Shown: piece after piece, positions 53,452 through 61,574 of the stretch
Layout: each line of letters opens with the position of its first letter
Position numbering within the stretch: position 1 is the first letter of the stretch
From: Agromyces sp. 3263
Lineage (GTDB): Bacteria > Actinomycetota > Actinomycetes > Actinomycetales > Microbacteriaceae
Reading direction: 5' to 3'
Assembly: GCF_031456545.1 (NCBI RefSeq)
Contig: NZ_JAVDUV010000002.1
Span: 186,001-250,000, forward strand
DNA length: 64,000 nucleotides
Position numbers and translations under genes: made by a program
The notes under the pieces: model-generated
The model's database searches: none
What the model was told of the DNA's origin: nothing
Seen by the model: only the letters and a program-made list of their open reading frames with translations

Positions 53452-53610
53452 CCTCGACCTCCCTCGCGGCGTCGGAATTCCCGTACTCCACGATACGACG
53501 GCGACCGCGTCACCCCGAATGCACGGCAGCGGGCGGCAGGTGACTGTGCCGGTCTTGTCGAACGTCGGTGCCGATCGGCAGACTGGCAGCACAGAGGCGA
53601 GGAGTCTGCC

Positions 53611-54219
53611 ATGGCCGACGACGACGAGGTGCCGGTGACGGCCCACGTGATCAAGCCGCTCACTCCCGAGACCTTCCCGGCGTGGCTGGCCCTCGCGCAG
53701 AAGCACAACGGGGTCTGGGGAGGCTGCTACTGCTCGTACTTCCACGACGACACCGAGCACACCGCCAAGGACGAGGTCGATCGGCCGACGTTCAAGCAGC
53801 GACTCGTGGCGGAGGGCGTCGCGCATGCCGCGCTCGTCTTCGACGGCGACCATGCGATCGCGTGGTGCGAGTACGGCAGTCCGGTCGAACTGCCGAACAT
53901 CTACCACCGCAAGCAGTACGACGCGGGCGAGACCGCACCGGCACCGTGGCGCATCACCTGCTTCTTCGTCGACCGCGACCACCGTCGGTCGGGGGTGGCC
54001 CGGGAGGCGCTGGACGGCGCGCTCGACCTGATCGCGCAGGCCGGCGGAGGCGAGGTGGTCTCGTTCCCCAACGAGCTGGTCCCGGGCAAGAAGACGTCGT
54101 CCTCCTTCCTCCACAACGGCACGAGGGCCATGTTCGAGAAGGCCGGATTCACGTTCGAGCGCCACATCGGCAAGAGCAAGACGGTGATGCGCAAGACGGT
54201 TCCACCGGCCCTCGGCTGA
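53611..54219 (+). CDS. GNAT family N-acetyltransferase
   Basis: 202-residue acetyltransferase. The acetyl-CoA-binding core is ITCFFVDRDHRRSGVAREALDGAL (about 118-141), with the R/Q-x-x-G/A loop, and an FEKAGFTF segment near the end. The N-terminal part (GVWGGCYCSYFHDD) is cysteine-rich. The ATG has GAGGAG upstream. Divergent from DUF1992; substrate unknown. Confidence 0.85.
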   Translation: MADDDEVPVTAHVIKPLTPETFPAWLALAQKHNGVWGGCYCSYFHDDTEHTAKDEVDRPTFKQRLVAEGVAHAALVFDGDHAIAWCEYGSPVELPNIYHRKQYDAGETAPAPWRITCFFVDRDHRRSGVAREALDGALDLIAQAGGGEVVSFPNELVPGKKTSSSFLHNGTRAMFEKAGFTFERHIGKSKTVMRKTVPPALG

Positions 54220-54269
54220 CGCGGGCCGGGGGCTTCAAGGCTGACCGCCCTCCGGGTATCGTCGCTCGC

Positions 54270-54566
54270 ATGTGCCGAAACATCCGAGTGCTCCACAACT
54301 TCGAGCCGCCGACGACCGATGACGAGGTGCGTGAGGCCGCGCTGCAATTCGTGCGAAAGGTCAGCGGATCGACGCACCCCTCGCGGGCGAACACCGAAGC
54401 GTTCGACCGGGCGATCGATGAGATCGCTCAGGCCACCCGACGGCTGCTCGACGGTCTCGTGACGAACGCGCCACCGAAGAACCGCGACCTCGAGGCGGTC
54501 AAGGGACGGGAGCGCCACGAGAAGCGGATGGAGCGCGAGGTCCGCATCCGAACCGCCTCAGCCTGA
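54270..54566 (+). CDS. DUF2277 family protein
   Basis: 98-residue protein starting MCRNIRVLHNFEPPTTDDEV, the conserved N terminus of DUF2277, with a following HPSRANTEAFDRAIDEI stretch and a charged C terminus. Small, soluble, function unknown. It starts 50 nt after the acetyltransferase gene on the same strand. Confidence 0.88.
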   Translation: MCRNIRVLHNFEPPTTDDEVREAALQFVRKVSGSTHPSRANTEAFDRAIDEIAQATRRLLDGLVTNAPPKNRDLEAVKGRERHEKRMEREVRIRTASA

Positions 54567-54636
54567 GCGGCATCCGATCGAGGCACTTGAATCACGGCAC
54601 TGACAGGCGCAGAGTGGAGGGGTCGAGGGAGGTTCC

Positions 54637-55335
54637 ATGCGCGACGCGATCGCCCAACCCGATGTCCTGCCGATGCTCTCCCCGGGTCGGCATCGCTCAC
54701 CACGGCGCGGCGCCTGCTTCATGGAATTCGCGTCGTACCTCGCGGGGGAGCGTTGGAGCGACCATCCCGCATGCACGAACGCCACCCTGGCGCACCTCGC
54801 GCGATTGGTGAACGACTCCGTGAGCGATGCCGGCCGTGCCCGGCTCACGCCGCTCATCCCGACGGTCATCGGGCTGACGAGCGACGACCCGCTGCTCGAT
54901 GTCCTCCTCGCCGTCCGTGCCGCCGCGGCCGCCCTCCCCGTCGCCGCGGAGGAGCGCCAGCGATCGCAGGCGGTGGGGCTGCGCATGGCGCTCCGAGTCC
55001 TCGCGGACCGCGACGACGAGCTCACCTCGGAGCCGCGCGAGCTCGCGGACGCCGCCCTTCGCAGCGCACCGGCAGCCGATGCCTGGGGCATCCGGTTCAT
55101 CGAGAACGTCGGTCCGGGACGCCGCGGCATGAGCGCCCAGCAATGCCGGGACATCGTGACCGGCGCGGTCGACGGGATCGCGCGGGCGTGCGTCGGTGAT
55201 CGCGACGATCGGCTCGTCACGCTCCTGACGGCGGCGGTGTCCGATACCGCGCGATTCGTGGACAGGTCGGGCCCGCGGCCCAGCGAGCAGGCTCCGCCCG
55301 CCTACCTCGCCGTTTCCAGCGTCGCCAGGGCCTGA
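54637..55335 (+). CDS. Hypothetical protein, conserved-looking helical protein
   Basis: 232 residues; the most characteristic part is RGACFMEFASYLAGERWSDH followed by a histidine/cysteine pattern (PACTNATLAHLARLVND) and long alanine-rich helices. No signal peptide or membrane segment. The ATG follows GGAGG (GGGAGGTTCC). I recognise the sequence as typical of unassigned proteins in Actinobacteria but cannot give a function. Its 3' end overlaps the convergent small gene by 34 nt. Confidence 0.7.
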   Translation: MRDAIAQPDVLPMLSPGRHRSPRRGACFMEFASYLAGERWSDHPACTNATLAHLARLVNDSVSDAGRARLTPLIPTVIGLTSDDPLLDVLLAVRAAAAALPVAAEERQRSQAVGLRMALRVLADRDDELTSEPRELADAALRSAPAADAWGIRFIENVGPGRRGMSAQQCRDIVTGAVDGIARACVGDRDDRLVTLLTAAVSDTARFVDRSGPRPSEQAPPAYLAVSSVARA

Positions 55336-55508
55336 AGGGCTCTGGGCAGGGAGTCGAACACCCCGACCTGGCGGTCGGCCCAGTCCCAGACCACGAAGGC
55401 GGATGCCGTGTGCCAGACGTGGCCCGCGACCGAGAAGCTCTCGCGGAGCTGGATGTCCCACCTTCCTTCGCCCGCTTCGATGACGTCGAACCCGTGAATC
55501 GCGTCCAT
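55302..55508 (-). CDS. Small hypothetical protein (68 residues)
   Basis: 68-residue soluble protein rich in aromatic residues (HVWHTASAFVVWDWADRQ) ending LQALATLETAR. A strong ribosome-binding site GGAGGTGCGGC precedes the ATG, which supports a real gene. The predicted start is divergent from nothing close; its 3' end overlaps the convergent gene at 54637-55335. Function unknown. Confidence 0.65.
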   Translation of the reverse strand: MDAIHGFDVIEAGEGRWDIQLRESFSVAGHVWHTASAFVVWDWADRQVGVFDSLPRALQALATLETAR

Positions 55509-55597
55509 GCCGCACCTCCGATCGTTTTCCGGCAACGTAGCCGCAGCACATGACGGACGTGTGACCTCGAGAAGAACGGCCAGAGACGAAGGTGCGG

Positions 55598-56479
55598 TCA
55601 GGACGACGCCCTCGACGCCGAGACCGCGTGTTCCGTGCTCCACGACGCGAGGAGCCTGAGGCGGTCCGCCGACGGGGATCCGGGTTCCGCGGTGTAGATG
55701 AGCAGGACCTGGCCGGGCTCCGCCGTGATGGCGAACTCCTCGTACGCCAGGGTGAGCTCGCCGACGATCGGATGGTTGAAACGCTTGGTCCCCGTGCCGT
55801 GCGTGCGCACGTTGTGCGCCGCCCAGAGGGTACGGAAGGTCTCGCTGTGCGTGGACAGTTCGCCGACGAGGTCCTGCAGTCCCTTGTCGTGCGGGTCGCG
55901 TCCGCCTTCGGCGCGCATGATCGCGACGCACATCTCGGCGAACCGGTCCCAGTCGGGGTAGAAGTCGCGCGCCGCGGGGTCGAGGAACTGGAATCGGGCG
56001 AGATTTGGCGTGCGGCCGTTGGTGCCGATGACGGGGGAGTAGAAGGCCGCACCGAGCGCATTGGTCGCGATGAGGTCCTGTCGCTGGTCGCGGACGAACG
56101 CGACCGCCTCGGTGATGGCCGAGAGCGCCCACTCCAGGCTCGGCCGCGGCATCGAGGAGCGCGTGGCACGGCGGCGCATCCGCCCGGATGACGGGATGCC
56201 GTCAGCGGCGCGCGCGAGGTCGAGCAGGTGGGCGCGTTCGGTGTCGTCGAGCTGCAGTGCCCGAGAGAGCGCGTCGAGCACCGCGGCGGATGCCCCCGCG
56301 ATCGCGCCGCGCTCGAGCTTGGCGTAGTACTCGACGCTCACGCCGGCGAGCGAGGCGACCTCGCTCCGCCGCAGGCCGGGAACCCGTCGATTGCCGCCGG
56401 TGATCACGCCCGCGGATTCCGGCGCGAGCCGCGCGCGGCGCGACATCAGGAATTCGCGCACCTCGGATCGGTTGTCCAT
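55598..56479 (-). CDS. XRE-type regulator with MmyB-like ligand-binding domain
   Basis: 293-residue regulator. N-terminal helix-turn-helix VASLAGVSVEYYAKLERG (about 40-58), preceded by the family start NRSEVREFLMSRRARLAPE, and the C-terminal MmyB-like PAS-related domain (about 105-275: QDLIATNALGAAFYSP, NLARFQFLDPAARDFYPDW, GTKRFNHPIVGELTLAYEEF). Members often control divergent dehydrogenase or efflux genes. It is divergent from the MFS efflux gene at 56581, its likely target. Confidence 0.93.
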   Translation of the reverse strand: MDNRSEVREFLMSRRARLAPESAGVITGGNRRVPGLRRSEVASLAGVSVEYYAKLERGAIAGASAAVLDALSRALQLDDTERAHLLDLARAADGIPSSGRMRRRATRSSMPRPSLEWALSAITEAVAFVRDQRQDLIATNALGAAFYSPVIGTNGRTPNLARFQFLDPAARDFYPDWDRFAEMCVAIMRAEGGRDPHDKGLQDLVGELSTHSETFRTLWAAHNVRTHGTGTKRFNHPIVGELTLAYEEFAITAEPGQVLLIYTAEPGSPSADRLRLLASWSTEHAVSASRASS

Positions 56480-56580
56480 TCCGCCAGCGTACGTCGCGCG
56501 GCTTCCGCGAGGGGTGCCCTCCCAGTACACGCTCCGTCCGGGGCTCCCGAGCGCGATGGCCCGCGAGCAGGCTGGTGCAC

Positions 56581-57828
56581 ATGCTTCCCGACGCTCTCGC
56601 CCCGCGGCCTTCGCACAGCCGGTGGCTGCCGACACTGCTCCTGCTGCTCACGGTGTTCGGGCCGATCTCGATGGACCTGTACCTGCCGGCGCTGCCCGCG
56701 CTCACGGCGCAGCTCGGCGCCGCGACCTCCGTGGCGCAGCTCACGATCACCGCGTGCCTCGTCGGACTGGCCGCGGGCCAGCTCGTCGCGGGCCCGCTGT
56801 CCGACCGGTTCGGCCGCCGCGGCATCCTGCTGATCGGCATCCTCGCGTACATCGTCACGTCCGCCCTGTGCGCGATCAGTCCGACGATCGAGCTGCTGAT
56901 CGCCGCCCGCCTGGTGCAGGGGCTCGCCGGCGGAGTCGGGATCGTCATCGCGCAGGCCGCGGGCCGTGACGTCTACTCGGGCGGGGCGCTGATCAGGTTC
57001 TACGGCCGGCTGACGGTGATCGGCGGTTTCGCCGCGGTCGTCGGCCCGCTCCTGGGCGGGCTGCTGAACACGATGACCGACTGGCGGGGCCTGTTCGTGC
57101 TCCTCGCCCTGATCGGTGTCGCGATCCTCGTCGTCACGCTCGTCGTGTTCCGCGAGACGCTGCCCCTCGAGCGTCGCACCGCCGGGGGCTTCGCCCACAC
57201 CATCCGGGACTTCCGCATGCTGCTCGCCGACCGGGTCTTCGTCGGCGCGGTGTTGAACCAGGGCTTCCTCTACGCCGCACTGTTCGCCTACCTGGCCGGA
57301 GCCACCTTCGTGCTGCAGGACGTCTACGCGCTCTCGCCGCAGGAGTACGCGCTCGCATTCGGGCTGAACTCGGCCGGCTTCATGGTCTTCGGATACCTCG
57401 CCGGCCGCTCCTCCGAGCACTGGAGCGTCCGTGGCACCCTCACGATCGGGATCGCCGTCGCCGGGCTCGGCGCCGTCGGCCTGCTCGCCGCCGGCCTGAG
57501 CGCCGTGCCGCTGTGGGTCGTGCTCGCGTCGCTGTTCGCGCTGGTGGGCGGCGTGGCGATCACCTCCCCGCCGGCGACGACGATCGCCCTGGTCGGGTAC
57601 CCGCAGGTCGCCGGCACGGCATCGTCGCTCCTCGGCATGGTGCGCTTCGGCTTCGGCGGGGTCGCCGCGCCGCTCGTCGGCATCGCCGGGGCCACGAGCA
57701 TCCTGCCCCTCGGCGTGGTCACGGTGACCGCGGTCGCGCTTGCCGGGGTCGCCTTCGCCGCCCTCGGCAGGTCGCGGCCGAAGGCCGCCGCGCCGTCGAC
57801 GCCCTCGGCCGAGCCGGCCCTCCACTGA
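56581..57828 (+). CDS. Multidrug efflux MFS transporter, Bcr/CflA type
   Basis: 415-residue twelve-helix drug:proton antiporter. Signature features are MDLYLPALPALTAQLG in helix 1, GPLSDRFGRRGILLIG in the first loop, and RLVQGLAGGVGIVIAQAAGRDVYSG around helices 4-5. The ATG at 56581 or the GTG two codons upstream could start it. It is followed by the zinc dehydrogenase with a 53-nt gap and is probably co-transcribed under the divergent XRE regulator. Confidence 0.9.
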   Translation: MLPDALAPRPSHSRWLPTLLLLLTVFGPISMDLYLPALPALTAQLGAATSVAQLTITACLVGLAAGQLVAGPLSDRFGRRGILLIGILAYIVTSALCAISPTIELLIAARLVQGLAGGVGIVIAQAAGRDVYSGGALIRFYGRLTVIGGFAAVVGPLLGGLLNTMTDWRGLFVLLALIGVAILVVTLVVFRETLPLERRTAGGFAHTIRDFRMLLADRVFVGAVLNQGFLYAALFAYLAGATFVLQDVYALSPQEYALAFGLNSAGFMVFGYLAGRSSEHWSVRGTLTIGIAVAGLGAVGLLAAGLSAVPLWVVLASLFALVGGVAITSPPATTIALVGYPQVAGTASSLLGMVRFGFGGVAAPLVGIAGATSILPLGVVTVTAVALAGVAFAALGRSRPKAAAPSTPSAEPALH

Positions 57829-57881
57829 GCTGCGAGCAGCCGCACCGAACACCACCCTCACCGAACACGAAGGAGCACCCC

Positions 57882-58904
57882 ATGCGTGGAGTGATCATGT
57901 ACGCACCAGGCGACGTCCGCGTCGAGGACCGCGACCGCCCGTCGATCGTCGAGCCGACCGATGCCGTCATCCGCCTCAGCGCGTCCTGCATCTGCGGGTC
58001 TGACCTCTGGCCGTATCGCGGCGCTGAGCCGGTGGACCGCACCCCGATGGGCCACGAGTACGTCGGCGTGGTCACCGAGATCGGCGACGAGGTGGAGGAC
58101 ATCAGGATCGGCGACTTCGTCGTCGGATCGTTCTTCGCGTCCGACAACACCTGCGAGATCTGCCGTGCCGGCTACCAGACCCATTGCGTGCACCGCCAGC
58201 CCGGCGCGCCGACGGGCGCACAGTCGGAGTACGCCCGCATCCCCCTCGCCGACGGCACCCTGGTGGCCACGCCCGCCCATCCCGATCCCGACCTGATCCC
58301 GTCGCTCCTCGCCGCCTCCGACGTGCTGGGCACCGGGTGGTTCGCCGCCGTCGCCGCGGAGGCGGGCCCCGGCAAGACGGTCGCGGTCGTCGGCGACGGC
58401 GCGGTCGGCCTGCTCGGCATCCTCGCGGCCAGGGAGCTCGGCGCCGAACGGATCATCGCGATGAGCCGCCACGCCGACCGGCAGGCGCTCGCCCGCGAGT
58501 TCGGGGCCACCGACGTGGTCGAGGAGCGCGGGGATGCCGGCGTCGCGAAGATCAGGGAACTCACCGACGGGCTCGGGGCGCACAGCGTCATCGAGGCGGT
58601 GGGCACGCAGGAGTCGATGATGCAGGCGATCCGCGCCACCCGCGCCGGCGGGCACGTCGGCTATGTCGGGGTCGCCCATGACGTCGCGCTCGACGGGCAG
58701 GAGCTCTTCTTCTCGGGGGTGCACCTGCACGGGGGACCAGCCCCGGTGCGCCGATTCCTCCCCGAGCTGATCGAGCTGATCTGGGCCCGAAGGATCGACC
58801 CCGGCAAGGTCTTCGACCTCTCGCTTCCCCTCGAGGAGGCGGCGGAGGGCTACCGGGCGATGGACGAACGGCGAGCCGTCAAGGTGCTGCTCACCACGGA
58901 CTGA
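57882..58904 (+). CDS. Zinc-dependent alcohol dehydrogenase family protein
   Basis: 340-residue medium-chain dehydrogenase. Catalytic zinc ligands: Cys in CICGSD (about 40), His-Glu in MGHEYVG (about 64). The structural zinc lobe is partly kept (CEICRAGYQTHC, three cysteines). The cofactor motif is VGDGAVGLLG (about 170). AGGAG precedes the ATG. Directly downstream of the efflux gene. Substrate unknown. Confidence 0.92.
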   Translation: MRGVIMYAPGDVRVEDRDRPSIVEPTDAVIRLSASCICGSDLWPYRGAEPVDRTPMGHEYVGVVTEIGDEVEDIRIGDFVVGSFFASDNTCEICRAGYQTHCVHRQPGAPTGAQSEYARIPLADGTLVATPAHPDPDLIPSLLAASDVLGTGWFAAVAAEAGPGKTVAVVGDGAVGLLGILAARELGAERIIAMSRHADRQALAREFGATDVVEERGDAGVAKIRELTDGLGAHSVIEAVGTQESMMQAIRATRAGGHVGYVGVAHDVALDGQELFFSGVHLHGGPAPVRRFLPELIELIWARRIDPGKVFDLSLPLEEAAEGYRAMDERRAVKVLLTTD

Positions 58905-58919
58905 TCGGGGCGCATCCCG

Positions 58920-59780
58920 TCAGCTGCTCGCGAAGCGGGCGATCATCCGCTGGGCGAGGGGAGCGGGCGACATCATCGGCGTGCCGTGATGTCCGCCCTC
59001 GAGCACTTCGAACTCGATGGAGGGCGCCACCTCGGCGAGCGACCGCGCACCGGCGCGGAAGAACGGCTCGCTGCGCGAGCCCACGATGACGACGCCCGGT
59101 GCCGTGAGCTCCTTCCAGCGATCGGCCGGGAGCGGTCGGCCGTCCTGCAGGCCCTCCAGTACGGCGAAGTCGTAGCGGACGGTCGGCACGATGCGCTTCG
59201 CCCGCCGCCACATCGGCATGAGGCGCATCATCGCGACGAAGACGGGTGGCACGCCTACCGCCTCCGTGAAGAACGCTGCGGATGCCGCGCCGGTCCGGCC
59301 GTCCGCGACGTCCGCGGCGATCCGACGGGGGAGGTCGTGCGGGACCGGGGCCCTGCTGTCGTCGACGATGAACGGGGGCTCGTAGATCACGAGGCCCGTG
59401 ACGGCGTCGCCCAGGCGTGCGGCAGCCTCGAGGGCGAGCGCCGCTCCCGACGAACTGCCGAAGAGGATGGCCCGACCGCCGTGCGCCGCGATGACGGCTG
59501 CGACGTCGGCGACCTCGTTGGCGACATCCGTGCCGGTGGGATCGGCGTCGCCGCTGTCGCCGCGCCCGCGGCGGTCGTAGCCGACGACCGTGAAGTGCGG
59601 TGCGAGCGCGGTCGTGAGCTTGGCGGAGTCGCGGCGGGTCGCCATGGCGGGGTCGACGAGGACGAGGAGAGGGCCGGTGCCGACGGCCTGCGTGGTCAGG
59701 CGTGTTCCGTCGGCGGAGACGACGGTCGAGGTCGCGGGTGCGGCGGTGGAGTTCGCTCCGCCGACGCGCGTGCTGCTCAT
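58920..59780 (-). CDS. Alpha/beta hydrolase
   Basis: 286-residue hydrolase. The nucleophile elbow is GSSSGAA (Ser near residue 109), the oxyanion region VDPAMATRRD near residue 45, and the catalytic histidine lies in LEGGHHGTPMM near the C terminus; YDRRGRGDSGD is typical of the fold. The start overlaps the stop of the SRPBCC gene (ATGA), so it belongs to the operon ArsR-SRPBCC-hydrolase. Substrate unknown. Confidence 0.88.
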   Translation of the reverse strand: MSSTRVGGANSTAAPATSTVVSADGTRLTTQAVGTGPLLVLVDPAMATRRDSAKLTTALAPHFTVVGYDRRGRGDSGDADPTGTDVANEVADVAAVIAAHGGRAILFGSSSGAALALEAAARLGDAVTGLVIYEPPFIVDDSRAPVPHDLPRRIAADVADGRTGAASAAFFTEAVGVPPVFVAMMRLMPMWRRAKRIVPTVRYDFAVLEGLQDGRPLPADRWKELTAPGVVIVGSRSEPFFRAGARSLAEVAPSIEFEVLEGGHHGTPMMSPAPLAQRMIARFASS

Positions 59781-60280
59781 GATGGCGTTCCCTTCTCGAG
59801 ATGACGGTCGAGGCGGTCGAATCCGCCCCGCCACCCCTCCACCATGCCGATGGCGGCGATTCGCTCCAGGCGGGCGATGGAGGGGAACCTGGTGTGCAGG
59901 ACGAGCCGAGTGCGGCCGGGGTCGAGCCCGAAGAACTCGACCGTCACCGCCTGCGACTCGGGATCGAGGTCGGCGCCCGTGGCGTCCGAGAAGCCCTCGA
60001 CGTACGCCAGCACCGCGTGATCGATGACCTCGCTGTAGATCGAGCGGATCCACACCTCGGGTTCGCTGCTGCCGACGGGGCCCATGCCGAAGTGCCACAG
60101 CCCACCCGGACGAACGTCGAGCGAGCGCACGGTCGTCGCCCAGCCTTCCGGCCCCCACCACGCTTCGAGCTCCTCGGCTACGGTCCACGAACGCCACACG
60201 CGGTCGGGATCGGCGCCGAGTTCGCGCTCGAGGGTGATCTCGCGCCGCTCGAGGTCCTTGACCATGCGAAGGGCCGTCAT
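59777..60280 (-). CDS. SRPBCC (AHSA1-like) domain protein
   Basis: 167-residue protein with the activator-of-Hsp90-like START fold: ITLERELGADPDRVWRSW at the N terminus, EELEAWWGPEGW, and C-terminal GMVEGWRGGFDRLDRHL. Such proteins are very often paired with an ArsR repressor, as here: its ATG overlaps the ArsR stop. It probably binds a hydrophobic ligand. The downstream hydrolase overlaps its stop. Confidence 0.9.
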   Translation of the reverse strand: MTALRMVKDLERREITLERELGADPDRVWRSWTVAEELEAWWGPEGWATTVRSLDVRPGGLWHFGMGPVGSSEPEVWIRSIYSEVIDHAVLAYVEGFSDATGADLDPESQAVTVEFFGLDPGRTRLVLHTRFPSIARLERIAAIGMVEGWRGGFDRLDRHLEKGTPS

Positions 60281-60594
60281 ACGGGGTCCTCGCTGCGGCG
60301 CAGGTGGGCGTCGAGGCGGTCGAGGCGGCTCTCCCACACCGCGGCGAAGGAATCGAGCCATCCGTCGATCTCTTGGAACGGAGCCTCCTCGAGGTCGTAG
60401 ATGCGACGTTGGGCGTCGACGCGCGCGGCGACCATGCCGGCGTCGCTCAGGACGCGCAGATGCTTGGAGACCAGCGGCTGGCGCAGGTCGAGCGTTGCGG
60501 CGATCTCGCCGACGGAACGCGGCCCGTGGTCGCGCAGCAGCTCGACGATGGCGAGCCGATTCGGCTCGGAGAGTGCGTTCAGTGATTCGATCAC
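60277..60594 (-). CDS. ArsR family winged-helix repressor (metal-independent type)
   Basis: 105-residue repressor: helix-turn-helix VGEIAATLDLRQPLVSKHLRVL and wing RRIYDLEEAPF. It lacks the metal-binding cysteines of metal sensors, as is usual for ArsR proteins paired with SRPBCC proteins. The GTG at 60594 is preferred because a promoter-like sequence ends 7 nt upstream, giving a leaderless transcript; a GTG at 60609 in the same frame lies inside that promoter. Confidence 0.88.
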   Translation of the reverse strand: MIESLNALSEPNRLAIVELLRDHGPRSVGEIAATLDLRQPLVSKHLRVLSDAGMVAARVDAQRRIYDLEEAPFQEIDGWLDSFAAVWESRLDRLDAHLRRSEDPV

Positions 60595-60601
60595 GAGCCT
60601 T

Positions 60602-60631
60602 AGTATCACTCGCTGGTAATATAACTGTCAA
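60602..60631 (-). promoter_or_regulatory. Sigma-70-type promoter for a leaderless ArsR transcript
   Basis: On the minus strand TTGACA (60626-60631), 18-nt spacer, GATACT (60602-60607), then 7 nt to the GTG start. The -35 box overlaps the stop codon of the upstream sigma gene (60628-60630). Confidence 0.55.
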
Positions 60632-61497
60632 GAGATAAACGATGCGACCGCGAGTTCCTCCACTCGGGCGGGGTCTGCGAGCACGTCGAGCCCGACGATC
60701 CGGTCGCCGTCGAGCTCGAACGCCATGATCGACACGACCCGCCCGTGCATGATGGCCGCGACGCCGGGTCGGCCGTCGATGAGCACGGGGGTCGAATGCG
60801 CCGCCAGCCTCCCCGCGAGCACCGCCTGCCCGGCGATGGCCTGGGCACCATCCACGAGCTGCACCGTGGTGCCATAATCGGCCCGAAGCACGGCGCCGTC
60901 GTCGAGCAGTTCCAGCAGGGCCCGCACGTCGCCGTCACGCGCCGCGATGAGCCACGCGTCGACGATGCGTCGGCCGCGGTCACGGTCGGGGCGCGCGGGG
61001 CTCTCGGCGCCGCGCACCCGGCGACGTGCTCGAGACGCGAGCTGGCGGGCCGCCTCGGGGGAGCGGTCGAGCACGTCGGCCACTTCGTCGAAGGAGCGGC
61101 CGAACACGTCGTGGAGCACGAGCGCGATGCGTTCGGCAGGGCTGAGGGTCTCGAGCAGCACGAGCAGCGCCACGCTCACCTGGTCGCTCTGCGCCACGAG
61201 CTCGGCCGGGTCGGCCTCGGGTGCGACGGGTTCATCCCGCCAGGGCTCGACCTGCCACGAGTGCTCGCGCTTCCGGCGCGGTGCGCGGAGCAGGTCGAGG
61301 CTCACTCGGGACACCACGGTCGTCAGCCAGGCCTCGAGGTTGTCGATGCCGTCGACGTCCACGCGTTCAAGCCGGAGCCACGTCTCCTGCACGGCATCGT
61401 CGGCGTCAGCGGGCGAGCCGAGCAGCCGTGTCGCGATGGCGTGCAGCCGGGGCCGTTCGGACTCGAACCGCCGGGCCAACATTCGTCGATCGGTCAT
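60628..61497 (-). CDS. ECF41-like RNA polymerase sigma factor with C-terminal SnoaL-like domain
   Basis: 289-residue sigma factor. Region 2 is in RLHAIATRLLGSPADADDAVQETWLRL, region 4 in LSPAERIALVLHDVFGRSFDEV, and residues about 175-289 form a SnoaL-like domain (VDAWLIAARDGDVRALLELL; end DVLADPARVEEL). ECF41 factors carry this fused regulatory domain instead of an anti-sigma factor. The ATG at 61497 has GAGGAG upstream. A TGTCACA-N16-CGTC promoter lies upstream on the same strand, the motif described for ECF41 targets, so it is probably autoregulated. Confidence 0.9.
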   Translation of the reverse strand: MTDRRMLARRFESERPRLHAIATRLLGSPADADDAVQETWLRLERVDVDGIDNLEAWLTTVVSRVSLDLLRAPRRKREHSWQVEPWRDEPVAPEADPAELVAQSDQVSVALLVLLETLSPAERIALVLHDVFGRSFDEVADVLDRSPEAARQLASRARRRVRGAESPARPDRDRGRRIVDAWLIAARDGDVRALLELLDDGAVLRADYGTTVQLVDGAQAIAGQAVLAGRLAAHSTPVLIDGRPGVAAIMHGRVVSIMAFELDGDRIVGLDVLADPARVEELAVASFIS

Positions 61498-61531
61498 GTC
61501 ACATCTCCTCGGTGTCGTTCGTCGTGATGTC

Positions 61532-61558
61532 GACGAGGGAACGCCCTCCGTTGTGACA
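61532..61558 (-). promoter_or_regulatory. ECF41-type promoter for the sigma gene
   Basis: On the minus strand TGTCACA (61552-61558), 16-nt spacer, CGTC (61532-61535), about 35 nt before the sigma start codon. The sequence and spacing fit the published ECF41 consensus. Confidence 0.7.
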
Positions 61559-61574
61559 CGGGAGGAACACCAAT

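Noticed and set aside
51751..53610. Long N-terminal extension of the GNAT frame reaching back into the APC permease region
   Set aside because: It is antisense to the APC permease and DUF1992 genes; the ATG at 53611 has a good ribosome-binding site and matches the family start.
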